A stretch of 64,000 nucleotides of DNA from Alphaproteobacteria bacterium (GTDB taxonomy: Bacteria; Pseudomonadota; Alphaproteobacteria; Micavibrionales; Micavibrionaceae): NCBI GenBank assembly GCA_017302165.1, contig JAFLCW010000001.1:1114310-1178309 (forward strand), written 5' to 3'. A program made the translations under genes and the position numbers. A model generated the notes under the pieces. It ran no database searches and was not told the DNA's origin. It was given only the letters and a program-made list of their open reading frames with translations. Shown in pieces: positions 29,234-37,429 of this stretch (position 1 is the first letter of the stretch; the number at the start of each line of letters is the position of its first letter).

Positions 29234-30338
29234 ATCTCCGCTTATATATCTGATCGCGGGTGAACCGTCGGGCGATGCTTTGGGTGCAAATTTAATGCGT
29301 GCACTTGATACCCGCTATCAGGGGCGTGTACGATTTGCGGGCATTGGCGGTGATAAAATGACCGGGCAAGGACTCAGGAGTCTCTTTCCCATGTCCGAAT
29401 TATCGATCATGGGGATTGCGGAAGTTATTCCCAAAATTCCCCATATGTTGAAACGGATTTCACTCACGGTTCAAGATATTCAGGAAAAGCGCCCTGATAT
29501 GGTCATCACAATTGATAGTCCTGATTTTTCGTTTCGGGTGGCGCGAGCCTTGAAGAAAGCGGGATCGTCCATCCCGCGGGTTCATTACGTGGCACCCTCA
29601 GTATGGGCGTGGCGAGCCGGCAGAGCCAAGAAAATCGCGGATATATATAACGGTCTTTTATGCTTTTTTGAATTTGAAGTGCCGTATTTTGAACGTCATG
29701 GACTGCGTACAAAAGCCATTGGTCACCCAGTCATCGAAAGCGGTGTGATGGCGGCGCAGGGTTTCGGGTTCAAGCAGAGATACCATATCGAACGCCCCAC
29801 ACTGGGTGTGTTCTTTGGATCACGCGCCGGTGAGATAGAAAGACTTTCGCCTGTTCTTATCGAGGTCATGCAGAGGTTCCGGGATGAGTGTGCGTTCATC
29901 ATCCCCACACTCCCGCATCTTCAGGAGCATCTTGAGGTTTTGACCTCATCCTTTCGTCCGCATGTTCATGTCGTCAGCAACCCTGCCGAGAAGTGGCAGG
30001 CGTTCAAGGCCTGTGATAAGGCCGTGGCCGTGTCGGGCACCGTGGGGTTAGAACTTGCGGTGGCAGGTGTCCCCCATGTGATTGCCTACCGGATGAACCC
30101 GTTGACATGGGTGATTTTACAGCGCGTCAGCCGAGTGAAGCATGCGCATCTGGTCAATATTCTCAAAGGCAAAACGGTTATCCCCGAATTTCTCCAAGAT
30201 CATTGTACGGCCGATGAGATCGAACGTGGACTCAGATCCCTCACTCCCCATGTCCCGCAAGCGGATATCACCCATGAATTAGGGACTCATCCGTCAGATA
30301 AGGCCGCCGAGTTTATTGAGCAGATGATCCCTATATGA
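29226..30338 (+). CDS. lpxB: lipid-A-disaccharide synthase
   Basis: Peripheral inner-membrane GT19 glycosyltransferase that joins lipid X and UDP-diacylglucosamine to make the lipid A disaccharide. The 370-residue protein has the N-terminal IAGEPSGDALGANLM, FAGIGGDKM, a membrane-facing segment, HYVAPSVWAWRAGRAKKI, and the donor-binding region with FFGSRAGEIERL and AVSGTVGLELA. It is the last gene of the lipid A cluster and ends one base from the convergent gltA, with no visible terminator between. Confidence 0.95.
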   Translation: MDKSPLIYLIAGEPSGDALGANLMRALDTRYQGRVRFAGIGGDKMTGQGLRSLFPMSELSIMGIAEVIPKIPHMLKRISLTVQDIQEKRPDMVITIDSPDFSFRVARALKKAGSSIPRVHYVAPSVWAWRAGRAKKIADIYNGLLCFFEFEVPYFERHGLRTKAIGHPVIESGVMAAQGFGFKQRYHIERPTLGVFFGSRAGEIERLSPVLIEVMQRFRDECAFIIPTLPHLQEHLEVLTSSFRPHVHVVSNPAEKWQAFKACDKAVAVSGTVGLELAVAGVPHVIAYRMNPLTWVILQRVSRVKHAHLVNILKGKTVIPEFLQDHCTADEIERGLRSLTPHVPQADITHELGTHPSDKAAEFIEQMIPI

Positions 30339-30339
30339 T

Positions 30340-31644
30340 CTAGCCCCGTTTTTTGATATCCACATAAGGCCGTTTGGCGGCACCGGTATAAAGTTGACGG
30401 GGGCGTCCGATACGCAAATCCGGTTCTTCGATCATTTCTTTCCATTGGGAAATCCAGCCCACAGTTCGCGATACGGCAAACAAGACCGTAAACATAGATA
30501 CGGGGAATCCCATGGCCTTCAGGATAATACCCGAATAGAAATCGACGTTCGGGAAAAGTTTGCGTTCCACGAAATACGGATCTTCAAGGGCAATACGTTC
30601 GAGCTCACGCGCTAGTTTCAAACGGGGGTCACGAACTCCCAATTCATCCAGCACTTCGTCACAAGATTGTTTAAGCACTTGGGCGCGCGGGTCAAAGTTT
30701 TTATAGACACGGTGACCAAAGCCCATGAGACGGAAGGGGTCATCCTTATCTTTCGCCTTTTTGATATATTCGGGGATGCGTTCCACCGAGCCAATTTCAT
30801 CGAGCATTTCGAGCACTTCCTGATTGGCACCACCATGCGAAGCCCCCCACAGCGACGCAATCCCTGCCGCGATACAGGCAAACGGATTGGCCTGAGACGA
30901 GCCTGCCAGACGGACAGTTGATGTTGAGGCGTTCTGTTCGTGGTCGGCATGTAAAATCATGATCCGATCCATCGCCCGTGCCAGAACAGGATTGATTTTA
31001 TAAGCCTCCGCCGGAACGGCAAAACACATATATAAAAAGTTCTCCGGATAGGTGAGATCGTTACGCGGATACATAAAGGGTTGACCCATATTGTATTTCA
31101 TCGCCATGGCGGCCAGCGTGGGGATTTTCGCGATCAGTCGGTGCGCCGAAATTTCACGTTGTTTCGGGTCACGGATATCAAGCGAGTCATGATAAAACGC
31201 CGAGAGTGCGCCTGTTACCCCGCACATCACGGCCATCGGGTGGGCATCACGGCGGAATCCTTGGAAAAATTTGTTCATCTGGTCATGCACCATCGTGTGA
31301 TAGGTGATGTTGTGCGTGAATTCCGCCAGTTGTGTGGCGGTCGGCAGATCGCCGTATAAAAGAAGATAGCACACTTCCATATGTGTGCTTTTTGTGGCCA
31401 GTTCGGCAATATCATATCCCCGGTGCATCAAGATACCTTCGTCACCATCAATAAAGGTAAGCCGGGATTTACAGCTGGCCGTTGAAGTAAAGCTGGGGTC
31501 GAACGTGAAATGCCCCGTTTCGGCATATAATTTCCGAACATCAATCACCGAAGGGCCGGCGGCACCATCTAGAACAGGAAGTTTATAACTTTTCCCGGTT
31601 TGATCATCGGTGAGCGTAAAGGTTTTGTTTTTGGCGTCCGTCAT
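30340..31644 (-). CDS. gltA: citrate synthase
   Basis: Condenses oxaloacetate and acetyl-CoA at the entry to the TCA cycle. The 434-residue protein is of the Gram-negative hexameric type. It has an N-terminal beta domain ([19 protein letters not shown]), the catalytic histidine in [12 protein letters not shown], the signature [14 protein letters not shown] with the second histidine, and the catalytic aspartate in [15 protein letters not shown] lies close to the ATG on the minus strand. A good promoter is seen about 80-105 bases upstream. It converges on lpxB, with adjacent stop codons. Confidence 0.97.
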   Translation of the reverse strand: MTDAKNKTFTLTDDQTGKSYKLPVLDGAAGPSVIDVRKLYAETGHFTFDPSFTSTASCKSRLTFIDGDEGILMHRGYDIAELATKSTHMEVCYLLLYGDLPTATQLAEFTHNITYHTMVHDQMNKFFQGFRRDAHPMAVMCGVTGALSAFYHDSLDIRDPKQREISAHRLIAKIPTLAAMAMKYNMGQPFMYPRNDLTYPENFLYMCFAVPAEAYKINPVLARAMDRIMILHADHEQNASTSTVRLAGSSQANPFACIAAGIASLWGASHGGANQEVLEMLDEIGSVERIPEYIKKAKDKDDPFRLMGFGHRVYKNFDPRAQVLKQSCDEVLDELGVRDPRLKLARELERIALEDPYFVERKLFPNVDFYSGIILKAMGFPVSMFTVLFAVSRTVGWISQWKEMIEEPDLRIGRPRQLYTGAAKRPYVDIKKRG

Positions 31645-31700
31645 GTGGTGTCCTTTTGATGTTTAAAAACAAGGTGCCGGGCAGAAAAAGCCAGCAGGTG

Positions 31701-31730
31701 GGGGTAATTCTGTGGATAAGATTCTACCCC
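31701..31730 (-). promoter_or_regulatory. inverted repeat and DnaA-box-like site in the gltA promoter
   Basis: The arms GGGGTA (31701-31706) and TACCCC (31725-31730) flank the gltA -10 and expected transcription start. Between them, 31711-31719 reads TTATCCACA on the minus strand, an exact match to the strongest form of the DnaA box. The position immediately after the -10 would suit a repressor site. One exact 9-mer can occur by chance in a window this size, so the DnaA reading is tentative. Confidence 0.4.
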
Positions 31731-31749
31731 GATTTGCCAAGTCGTTCAA
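31721..31749 (-). promoter_or_regulatory. promoter of gltA
   Basis: On the minus strand TTGAAC (31749-31744) and TAGAAT (31726-31721) are separated by exactly 17 bases, a good housekeeping-sigma promoter. It would start transcription near 31714 and give a leader of about 70 bases before the gltA ATG at 31644. Confidence 0.65.
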
Positions 31750-31841
31750 TAGGAGCTTTTACCGAAGTAAAGAGTGGGTATCTATAATGTTCTTAATATT
31801 TGCAGACACAAACACCTTGAATGCATTAAATAACGATTTTT

Positions 31842-31868
31842 AGAGTAAGGATATAAGATATCCACTCT
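31842..31868. repeat. imperfect inverted repeat
   Basis: AGAGT-AA-GGATAT-AAG-ATATCC-ACTCT: 11 paired bases per side with a two-base bulge and a three-base loop. It lies 27 bases past the stop of the 111-residue IHG-repeat gene and about 95 bases beyond the gltA -35. On the minus strand it is followed by A and not T, so it is not a normal terminator for that gene. Confidence 0.5.
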
Positions 31869-31894
31869 TTAGGTGTGCGGTATCAGCGTTCTCA

Positions 31895-32230
31895 CTAACG
31901 TGGGATAGGCCCATGAATATTGCCAGGACCATTACCATGGATATTTCCGGGAAGATTGCCATGAATATTTGTATCTACCGGTCCCCCATGAATAGTGGCC
32001 GGTGGATTTCCATGAATGTTAACATCTGCTAAATCTGTTGTGCTTGGCACGGCAGAAGCAACTGTGGCGGCGTCACTTATATCTGATACTACCTTTACGG
32101 CTTGAACAACATCATGGACAATCGCCGCTTTGACAGCGGCTCCAACGACAAGTTTAGCACCAGCTCCTAAGGCTACTTTTCCAAAAAGGGCTTTCAAACC
32201 AAAAAATATGGCAGTTTCTATTAACGGCAC
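31895..32230 (-). CDS. small IHG-repeat protein of unknown function
   Basis: I do not recognise this 111-residue protein. The first 65 residues are hydrophobic and rich in Ala, Val and Gly (AIFFGLKALFGKVALGAGAK and following), likely a membrane-active or membrane-spanning stretch. The last 40 residues hold five copies of an IHG unit, mostly NIHGN with Pro/Gly spacers and ending IHGPIPR. It starts at GTG 32230, supported by GGGAGG five bases upstream on the coding strand. It is wedged between gltX and gltA. The A+T-richer DNA and isolated position suggest acquisition. Metal binding by the spaced histidines is only a guess. Confidence 0.7.
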   Translation of the reverse strand: MPLIETAIFFGLKALFGKVALGAGAKLVVGAAVKAAIVHDVVQAVKVVSDISDAATVASAVPSTTDLADVNIHGNPPATIHGGPVDTNIHGNLPGNIHGNGPGNIHGPIPR

Positions 32231-32269
32231 GATAACCTCCCTGTTGTTATTTTTTTAAATAAAGGCTTT

Positions 32270-32289
32270 ACCGCCACTGATGCGGCGGT
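32270..32289 (-). terminator. possible weak terminator or hairpin after gltX
   Basis: Stem ACCGCC (32270-32275) with GGCGGT (32284-32289) and an eight-base loop, lying between gltX and the IHG-repeat gene. On the minus strand the stem is followed by TAAAGCCTTTATTT, so there is no proper T run. It could be a weak terminator of gltX or part of the leader of the small gene. Confidence 0.35.
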
Positions 32290-32345
32290 GTCTTAAAAGA
32301 AAATGTTCTTAATGCCATATAAGTAGCATATAAATCGCATTTTGT

Positions 32346-32363
32346 TAAGATAAATTTATCTTA
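32346..32363. repeat. 18-base perfect palindrome at the gltX stop
   Basis: TAAGATAAATTTATCTTA reads the same on both strands and includes the gltX stop codon (TAA at 32363-32361). The composition is almost pure A+T. It could be an operator for the downstream small gene or a weak hairpin; the A+T composition makes a stable RNA stem unlikely. Confidence 0.6.
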
Positions 32364-33761
32364 TATCTTACTTAGGCGGAAAAGCGTTTCCTCTTTCCCC
32401 AGCACTTCGGCCACATGGGGAAGAGCGGGGGATTTATCAGACCCCGTCAGCGCGGCGCGGAAAGGCATCATAACCTTGCCCAATTTACCGCCATGCATAT
32501 CATTCGCCAGCGTGCGGCAGACGGCGTCGATATTTTCTACGTTCCAGAGGGATAGAGCGGAGAGACGTTCATGCAAAAGTCTAAGTGTTTCTTTTCCCGC
32601 CGCGTCCAAATTTTTGAGTGCTGACTCGGTCATCGGCAAGGGGATAGCACGAACATAGAAAGCGGATTCCTCGGCGAGCTGTATCAGTGTTTTGGCACGA
32701 TCTTTAAGGTCTTTCATACCAGAGAGCAGGCGCGCTTTCGCGGTATCGTTGACATCTAGATCCAGATGGCTTTTTAAGAACGGGATCAAAAGTGTGAGAA
32801 GTGCGGAATCATCCATCATTTTCATGTAATGGGCGTTGATGGATTCAAGTTTCGCAAAATCAAACCGTGCGGCAGATTTATTGACATCTTTAATGTCAAA
32901 CCATTCCACGGCCTGATCCATGGTGATGATTTCGTCGTCCCCGTGGCTCCACCCCAGGCGCATCAGATAGTTATTCAGGGCTTCGGGCAGAAAACCCATC
33001 AAACGATATTCATCCACGCTTTGGGCACCGTGACGTTTGGAAAATTTGGCACCGTCCGCGCCGTGGATCAACGGCAAGTGGGCATAGGTGGGTTTTGTCC
33101 AGCCCATGGAATCATAGATCACATTCTGGCGGAAGGTATTGTTCAAATGATCGTCGCCACGAATAACATGGGTCACACCCATATCATGGTCGTCCACCAC
33201 CACTGCCAGCATGTAAACCGGCGTGCCGTCGGATCGCAGGATAATAAAATCATCCAGCTGTTCATTCTTAACCGTGACGTCACCTTGTACAACATCGTGA
33301 ACCGTGGTATCCCCCGACAGCGGGGATTTGATACGTATGACAGGTTTGATACCGGGCGGCTTGGGTGCGCCCGGCGCGGCATCACGCCACCGCCGATCAT
33401 AATAGGTGGGTTTGCCCTCGGTCTTGGCCTTTTCGCGCATCGCATCGAGTTCTTCGGGGGTGCAATAACATTCATACGCCAAACCACGTTTGAGTAGTTC
33501 ATGTGCCACTTCCGCGTGACGTGCTCGGCCTTCGAATTGAGAAACAGGGGTGTTATCATACCCCAGCCCTAGCCAGTCGAGACCTTTGAGGATGATGTCT
33601 ACGGCTTCGGTTGAATAACGCTCACGGTCAGTATCTTCGATACGCACCAGAAATTTCCCGCCGGTTTTGCGGGCATAAAGCCAGTTGAACAACGCCGTAC
33701 GGGCATTGCCGATATGCATAAAGCCCGTCGGCGAGGGGGGAAATCGCGTTACAATCGTCAT
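32361..33761 (-). CDS. gltX: glutamyl-tRNA synthetase
   Basis: Charges tRNA-Glu, and in organisms with GatCAB often also tRNA-Gln. The 466-residue class I synthetase has the HIGH-region [20 protein letters not shown], the [10 protein letters not shown] segment, [25 protein letters not shown], and the KMSKS equivalent AKFSKRHGA. The C-terminal half is the helical anticodon-binding domain. ATG 33761 is preferred over a TTG two codons upstream. Alphaproteobacteria often carry two GltX copies; only one is visible here. It is divergent from comEC. Confidence 0.96.
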   Translation of the reverse strand: MTIVTRFPPSPTGFMHIGNARTALFNWLYARKTGGKFLVRIEDTDRERYSTEAVDIILKGLDWLGLGYDNTPVSQFEGRARHAEVAHELLKRGLAYECYCTPEELDAMREKAKTEGKPTYYDRRWRDAAPGAPKPPGIKPVIRIKSPLSGDTTVHDVVQGDVTVKNEQLDDFIILRSDGTPVYMLAVVVDDHDMGVTHVIRGDDHLNNTFRQNVIYDSMGWTKPTYAHLPLIHGADGAKFSKRHGAQSVDEYRLMGFLPEALNNYLMRLGWSHGDDEIITMDQAVEWFDIKDVNKSAARFDFAKLESINAHYMKMMDDSALLTLLIPFLKSHLDLDVNDTAKARLLSGMKDLKDRAKTLIQLAEESAFYVRAIPLPMTESALKNLDAAGKETLRLLHERLSALSLWNVENIDAVCRTLANDMHGGKLGKVMMPFRAALTGSDKSPALPHVAEVLGKEETLFRLSKI

Positions 33762-33816
33762 GTCCAAACCCTAGCAATTCCCTGCTTAAAACCCCAGCCT
33801 TTTTTTAGGTGTTTCA

Positions 33817-33825
33817 TGGTATAAA
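33817..33825 (+). promoter_or_regulatory. extended -10 element before comEC
   Basis: TGGTATAAA is a good extended -10 (TGnTATAAA). It would start transcription near 33832, only two bases before the first possible ATG of comEC (33834). Either comEC is nearly leaderless or it starts at ATG 33861. Confidence 0.45.
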
Positions 33826-33833
33826 AACCCGGT

Positions 33834-35909
33834 ATGCGTCAATGGTTGGAAAAGATAGAGATGACCCAGCGGGAGCGTTTTTTCCTGTGGGTGCCCATCT
33901 GCCTGGGGCTTGGCATTATTTTTTACTTTTCTGCCCCTTCGGAACCCCGTGTCCTGATGAGTTTGATCGTCTGGGGTTTGGCGGGCGTCGCTGTATTTAG
34001 GTGCCACCGGCACAAACATATTTTGCCCCTTGTGATGGCTTTTTTTCTGGGGGTGACTGGTTTGATGGCCGCGCATATCCGCACAGCCTGGGTGATGACG
34101 CCGATGATCGATGCACCCATCAAATTTGCCATGGTCACGGGCACGGTGGCGCAGGTTGAGGATATGGGCGTTAAAAAAGGAAGTCGGATTATTTTAAAGG
34201 ATGTATCAATCGAAGATATCCCGCCAGAACAAACCCCAAAAAAAATCAGGATACGCATCCGAAGTGAAAGTGATCTTCGTGCCGGACAGAGGATACAGAC
34301 ATTGGCATCCCTAAACCCGCCGTCTGGCCCCGTGACACCCGGCGCGTTTGATTTTCGGCGCGCGGCTTTTTTTGAAGGGATTGGGGCCGTGGGGTTTGCA
34401 TATCGAGCACCTGAGATTTTATCCACGCCGGAGGCAGAGCCATTATTATCAGGATTAAGAAATAACATCGCCGATCAGGTATACGCCCACACGCGTGACC
34501 CTTATGCGCCGATCGTCAATACGTTTTTAACCGGTCAGCGCAGTGCCATCGCCGAGGCCGATAATGAAGCCATGCGTGATTCCAGTTTATTTCACATGCT
34601 GTCAATATCTGGGATGCATGTGGTGATGGTGGCTGGGGGCATCTTTTTTATTGTCCGGTTATGTTTGGCTTTGTGGCCGGGCGCGGCGTTATATTGGCCA
34701 ATCAAAAAAATAGCGGCGATTGCTGGATTAGCGTCTGCGGCCTTTTATGTGTTGATGGTGGGTGCTGAAATCCCGGCTGTGCGCGCATTATTCATGACGG
34801 GAATGGTGATGGTGGCCATTATGCTGGATCGATCGCCGTTTTCGATGCGTCTGGTGGCCTTGGCGGCGATATTGATTTTGTTGTTTGCGCCCGAAAGTTT
34901 AATGGGGGTGAGTTTTCAAATGTCTTTTGCTGCGGTGGCCGGATTGGTGGCTTTTTTCGAAGGGTCGCGGCTGTTCTGGGCGGCGTGGCGACGGCAAGCC
35001 GGTATCCTGCGTAAATCTATCTTGTTTCTTTTGGGGATGATCATGACATCTATCATCGCCGGGACATTAACCGGATTACTGGCGTTATATCATTTTCAAA
35101 ATTTTTCATTATATGGCGTGCTGGCGAATATGATTGCGGGCCCTCTCATGAGTGTGGTGGTCATGCCCGCCACGATTATCACTTATTTAAGCCTGCCCTT
35201 TGGGCTTGAGATATGGCCGTTAAAAACCATGGAATGGGGCGTTTCATGGATTTTGGCCACCGCACATTGGATTGCGGGATTACCTGGCGCGGTATGGCAT
35301 GTTCCGGCGTGGCCGCCGATATCATTGGGGTTGATGTCAGGCGGGTTAATCTGGGCGATGGTGTGGAAAGGACGCGGAAAAATTTTTGCCATTCCCGTGC
35401 TGGTGTTGGCCGCCATCACGATCATCATGCATGAGACACCGGATATCCAAATATCTGAATCCGGGAAGGTCATCGGGATCATGGATCAAGAGGCACGGTT
35501 ATGGGTGTCGAATAGACGTGCCGACCGATTTAGTTCAGACGCGTGGATGCGGCGTATCGGCGCCGAAGGTGATAAACCCAATGTCTGGCCAAAAGAAGGC
35601 CGCGCCGAGCCTATCCCGATGTCATGTGATCCTGCCGGATGCCGGGCAGAGATCAAAGGGCACAAGGTGGCCTTTCCCCGAAAGCCAGAGTCCATCCGCG
35701 AAGATTGTTCATGGGCTGACATCATGGTCACCACCCTTCCGGTGCCCAAAACATGTCCGGTTCCAAAGGTGGTAGATATGTTTGATGTTAGGGATAAAGG
35801 ATCGCACGGAATCTGGCTTACACCTGATGATGTCAGGATATTAAGTGCATCTGATGTCTCGGGCATGCGGCCATGGACAAAACACGCCACCGCCCGGAAA
35901 ACTGATTAG
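33834..35909 (+). CDS. comEC: ComEC/Rec2 family DNA-uptake channel
   Basis: Polytopic inner-membrane protein related to the channel that carries transforming DNA into the cytoplasm. The 691-residue protein has a short N-terminal membrane pair, an OB-like DUF4131 periplasmic segment (about residues 90-200), then the competence domain with the signature LSISGMHVVMVAGG and about nine helices. The C-terminal 150 residues are soluble and lack a metallo-beta-lactamase HxHxDH motif, common in alphaproteobacteria. ATG 33861, with a GGAAAAG upstream, is an alternative start. It is divergent from gltX and its last four bases overlap lexA on the other strand. Competence is not implied by this gene alone. 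Confidence 0.9.
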   Translation: MRQWLEKIEMTQRERFFLWVPICLGLGIIFYFSAPSEPRVLMSLIVWGLAGVAVFRCHRHKHILPLVMAFFLGVTGLMAAHIRTAWVMTPMIDAPIKFAMVTGTVAQVEDMGVKKGSRIILKDVSIEDIPPEQTPKKIRIRIRSESDLRAGQRIQTLASLNPPSGPVTPGAFDFRRAAFFEGIGAVGFAYRAPEILSTPEAEPLLSGLRNNIADQVYAHTRDPYAPIVNTFLTGQRSAIAEADNEAMRDSSLFHMLSISGMHVVMVAGGIFFIVRLCLALWPGAALYWPIKKIAAIAGLASAAFYVLMVGAEIPAVRALFMTGMVMVAIMLDRSPFSMRLVALAAILILLFAPESLMGVSFQMSFAAVAGLVAFFEGSRLFWAAWRRQAGILRKSILFLLGMIMTSIIAGTLTGLLALYHFQNFSLYGVLANMIAGPLMSVVVMPATIITYLSLPFGLEIWPLKTMEWGVSWILATAHWIAGLPGAVWHVPAWPPISLGLMSGGLIWAMVWKGRGKIFAIPVLVLAAITIIMHETPDIQISESGKVIGIMDQEARLWVSNRRADRFSSDAWMRRIGAEGDKPNVWPKEGRAEPIPMSCDPAGCRAEIKGHKVAFPRKPESIREDCSWADIMVTTLPVPKTCPVPKVVDMFDVRDKGSHGIWLTPDDVRILSASDVSGMRPWTKHATARKTD

Positions 35910-36562
35910 TGATAGGTGCGCATTAAGCTTACGAGCCGGCCTTGAATATCCACCTGATCTGAATCCAGAATGCGGGTTTGATAACAATCATTTTCGGGGA
36001 TCAAGTGCACCTTATTTTTGACCCGTTTGATCCGTTTCAAGGTGACATCTTCACCCTCGACCAACGCCACAACAATTGCGCCATCTTCGGCATTATCACA
36101 ACGTTTAATGATGACCATATCCCCATCATGAATACCGGCTTTGATCATGGAATCGCCATCCACCTCAAGCGCGTAATGATCCCCCTTACCCAGCATGCCG
36201 GGGGGGAGATCAAGGCTTTGGCCTTCGTGGCGGATGGCTTCGATCGGTGTGCCGGCGGCGATACGGCCAAAAAGCGGAATGCTGTCATATTTAGGCGAAG
36301 AAAAAACCGATGTCGATTTGGCCGAAGATTTTTTATCGGCGGTGTGATTTTCGGGAAGCCGCGTGACTTCAAGCGCACGGGCGCGGTGCGGGAGCCGTTG
36401 AAGATAGCCCCGTTCCACCAACGCGGAAATCAGGCGGTGAATGCCGGATTTGGATTTTAGCCCTAATTGTTCGCGCATTTCATCAAAAGACGGGGCAACG
36501 CCGTCTTGCCCCAGACGCGTATGGATTAGAAGAAGCAGGTCTTTCTGCTTTTGTGTCAGCAT
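35906..36562 (-). CDS. lexA: SOS response repressor LexA
   Basis: Represses DNA-damage genes and self-cleaves when RecA is activated. The 218-residue protein has an alphaproteobacterial-type winged-helix domain (PSFDEMREQLGLKSKSGIHR). Its cleavage site is Ala103-Gly104 in GRIAAGTP, and the catalytic dyad is Ser138 (GDSMI) and Lys176 (VTLKRI). AAGGAG lies eight bases before the ATG. It has its own promoter, with an operator-like GAAC/GTTC array just downstream. It follows trpC, as in other alphaproteobacteria, but moaC and moeA, often found between them, are absent here. Confidence 0.96.
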   Translation of the reverse strand: MLTQKQKDLLLLIHTRLGQDGVAPSFDEMREQLGLKSKSGIHRLISALVERGYLQRLPHRARALEVTRLPENHTADKKSSAKSTSVFSSPKYDSIPLFGRIAAGTPIEAIRHEGQSLDLPPGMLGKGDHYALEVDGDSMIKAGIHDGDMVIIKRCDNAEDGAIVVALVEGEDVTLKRIKRVKNKVHLIPENDCYQTRILDSDQVDIQGRLVSLMRTYH

Positions 36563-36603
36563 GGAAAATCTCCTTTAACTGGGTCTGAGACGTAGCCTGA
36601 TTC

Positions 36604-36625
36604 GAACAAACGTTCACTTATGTTC
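36604..36625 (-). promoter_or_regulatory. probable LexA operator of lexA
   Basis: Three GAAC/GTTC half-sites lie immediately downstream of the lexA -35/-10. Positions 36604-36615 form GAAC-AAAC-GTTC, a perfect GAAC-N4-GTTC palindrome like the Gram-positive SOS box. Positions 36612-36625 form GTTC-N6-GTTC, one base shorter than the GTTC-N7-GTTC direct repeat known for alphaproteobacterial LexA. The last half-site overlaps the -10. Autorepression is strongly suggested; which arrangement is bound cannot be told. Confidence 0.7.
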
Positions 36626-36650
36626 TATCTTTATTCGCTTTTTGTGTCAA
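36622..36650 (-). promoter_or_regulatory. promoter of lexA
   Basis: On the minus strand, a consensus TTGACA (36650-36645) and TAGAAC (36627-36622) are 17 bases apart. The -35 overlaps the trpC stop codon (36649-36647), so lexA can be transcribed independently of the trp genes. The expected start is near 36615, inside the operator array. Confidence 0.75.
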
Positions 36651-37429
36651 GTCTGTCCCAAAATCGCGCGGGTGGCTGACCCGATATCGGGTTGGCGGAG
36701 CAGGCTTTCACCAATTAAAAACGCCCCATATCCTGCGGCTTCAAAACGGAGGACATCATCGAACGTATATAGGCCGCTTTCGGCGACCTTCAGCGCAGAA
36801 TTCGGTATACGCGGCGACAGCGACAGCCCGGTGTTTAAATCCACATTCAATGTTTTTAAATTGCGATTATTCACGCCAATCATGTCGGGTGAAAATAACA
36901 TCGCCCGTTCCATTTCTTCGGCATCATGGATTTCAACCAGCACATCGAGCGACAAGGATTTTGCCAGATGATAAAAATCGTGGGCTTCGCTGTCACTGAG
37001 TGCCGCCATGATGAGTAGAACACAATCCGCACCCAATAATCGTGATTCATAAATCTGATAGGCATCAATCATGAAATCTTTGCGCAGGATCGGAAGTGTC
37101 ACATGTGACCTGACGGCGATTAAATCTTCATCCTGTCCGTGGAAATATGGCGTATCGGTCAAAACAGACAGGCAAGCGGCGCCCGACGCCGCATAAATTT
37201 GGGCAATGGCAACCGGGTCAAAATCAGGCCGGATAATTCCTTTGCTGGGTGAGGCTTTTTTAACTTCAGCAATGAGCGCACGGGGCGTTGCGGTGAGGGC
37301 GCGTCTAAATCCGCGTGGGGGCGCAAGTCCCTCTATTTTTTTTTGAAGATCAGCAAGTGGTAGATGTGTTTTCTGGCGGGCGACGTGATCCCGTTTATCC
37401 GCACATATTTTTTGAAGAATATCGCTCAT
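36647..37429 (-). CDS. trpC: indole-3-glycerol phosphate synthase
   Basis: Ring-closing enzyme of tryptophan synthesis, converting CdRP to indole-3-glycerol phosphate. The 260-residue TIM-barrel protein has ALIAEVKKASPSKGIIR, the TDTPYFHGQDEDL segment, LPILRKDFMIDAYQIYESR with catalytic lysine, and GVNNRNLKT and AESGLY near the end. It is monofunctional (no fused TrpF). The start overlaps the trpD stop as ATGA. Its stop codon lies inside the lexA -35. Confidence 0.96.
   Translation of the reverse strand: MSDILQKICADKRDHVARQKTHLPLADLQKKIEGLAPPRGFRRALTATPRALIAEVKKASPSKGIIRPDFDPVAIAQIYAASGAACLSVLTDTPYFHGQDEDLIAVRSHVTLPILRKDFMIDAYQIYESRLLGADCVLLIMAALSDSEAHDFYHLAKSLSLDVLVEIHDAEEMERAMLFSPDMIGVNNRNLKTLNVDLNTGLSLSPRIPNSALKVAESGLYTFDDVLRFEAAGYGAFLIGESLLRQPDIGSATRAILGQT

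Noticed and set aside
31895..32050. IHG repeats as a CRISPR-like or DNA tandem repeat
   Set aside because: The repeat is at the protein level; unit spacing and codons vary, and there are no constant direct repeats with spacers.
32829..33497. 222-codon open frame on the plus strand opposite gltX
   Set aside because: The minus strand clearly encodes Glu-tRNA synthetase with all motifs; the opposite frame is a shadow with no ribosome site or homology.
33834..35909. Natural competence inferred from comEC
   Set aside because: ComEC homologues are found in many non-competent bacteria, and no other competence gene is visible in the window.
35978..36460. 160-codon open frame opposite lexA
   Set aside because: LexA cleavage and catalytic residues are all on the minus strand; the plus frame is a shadow.
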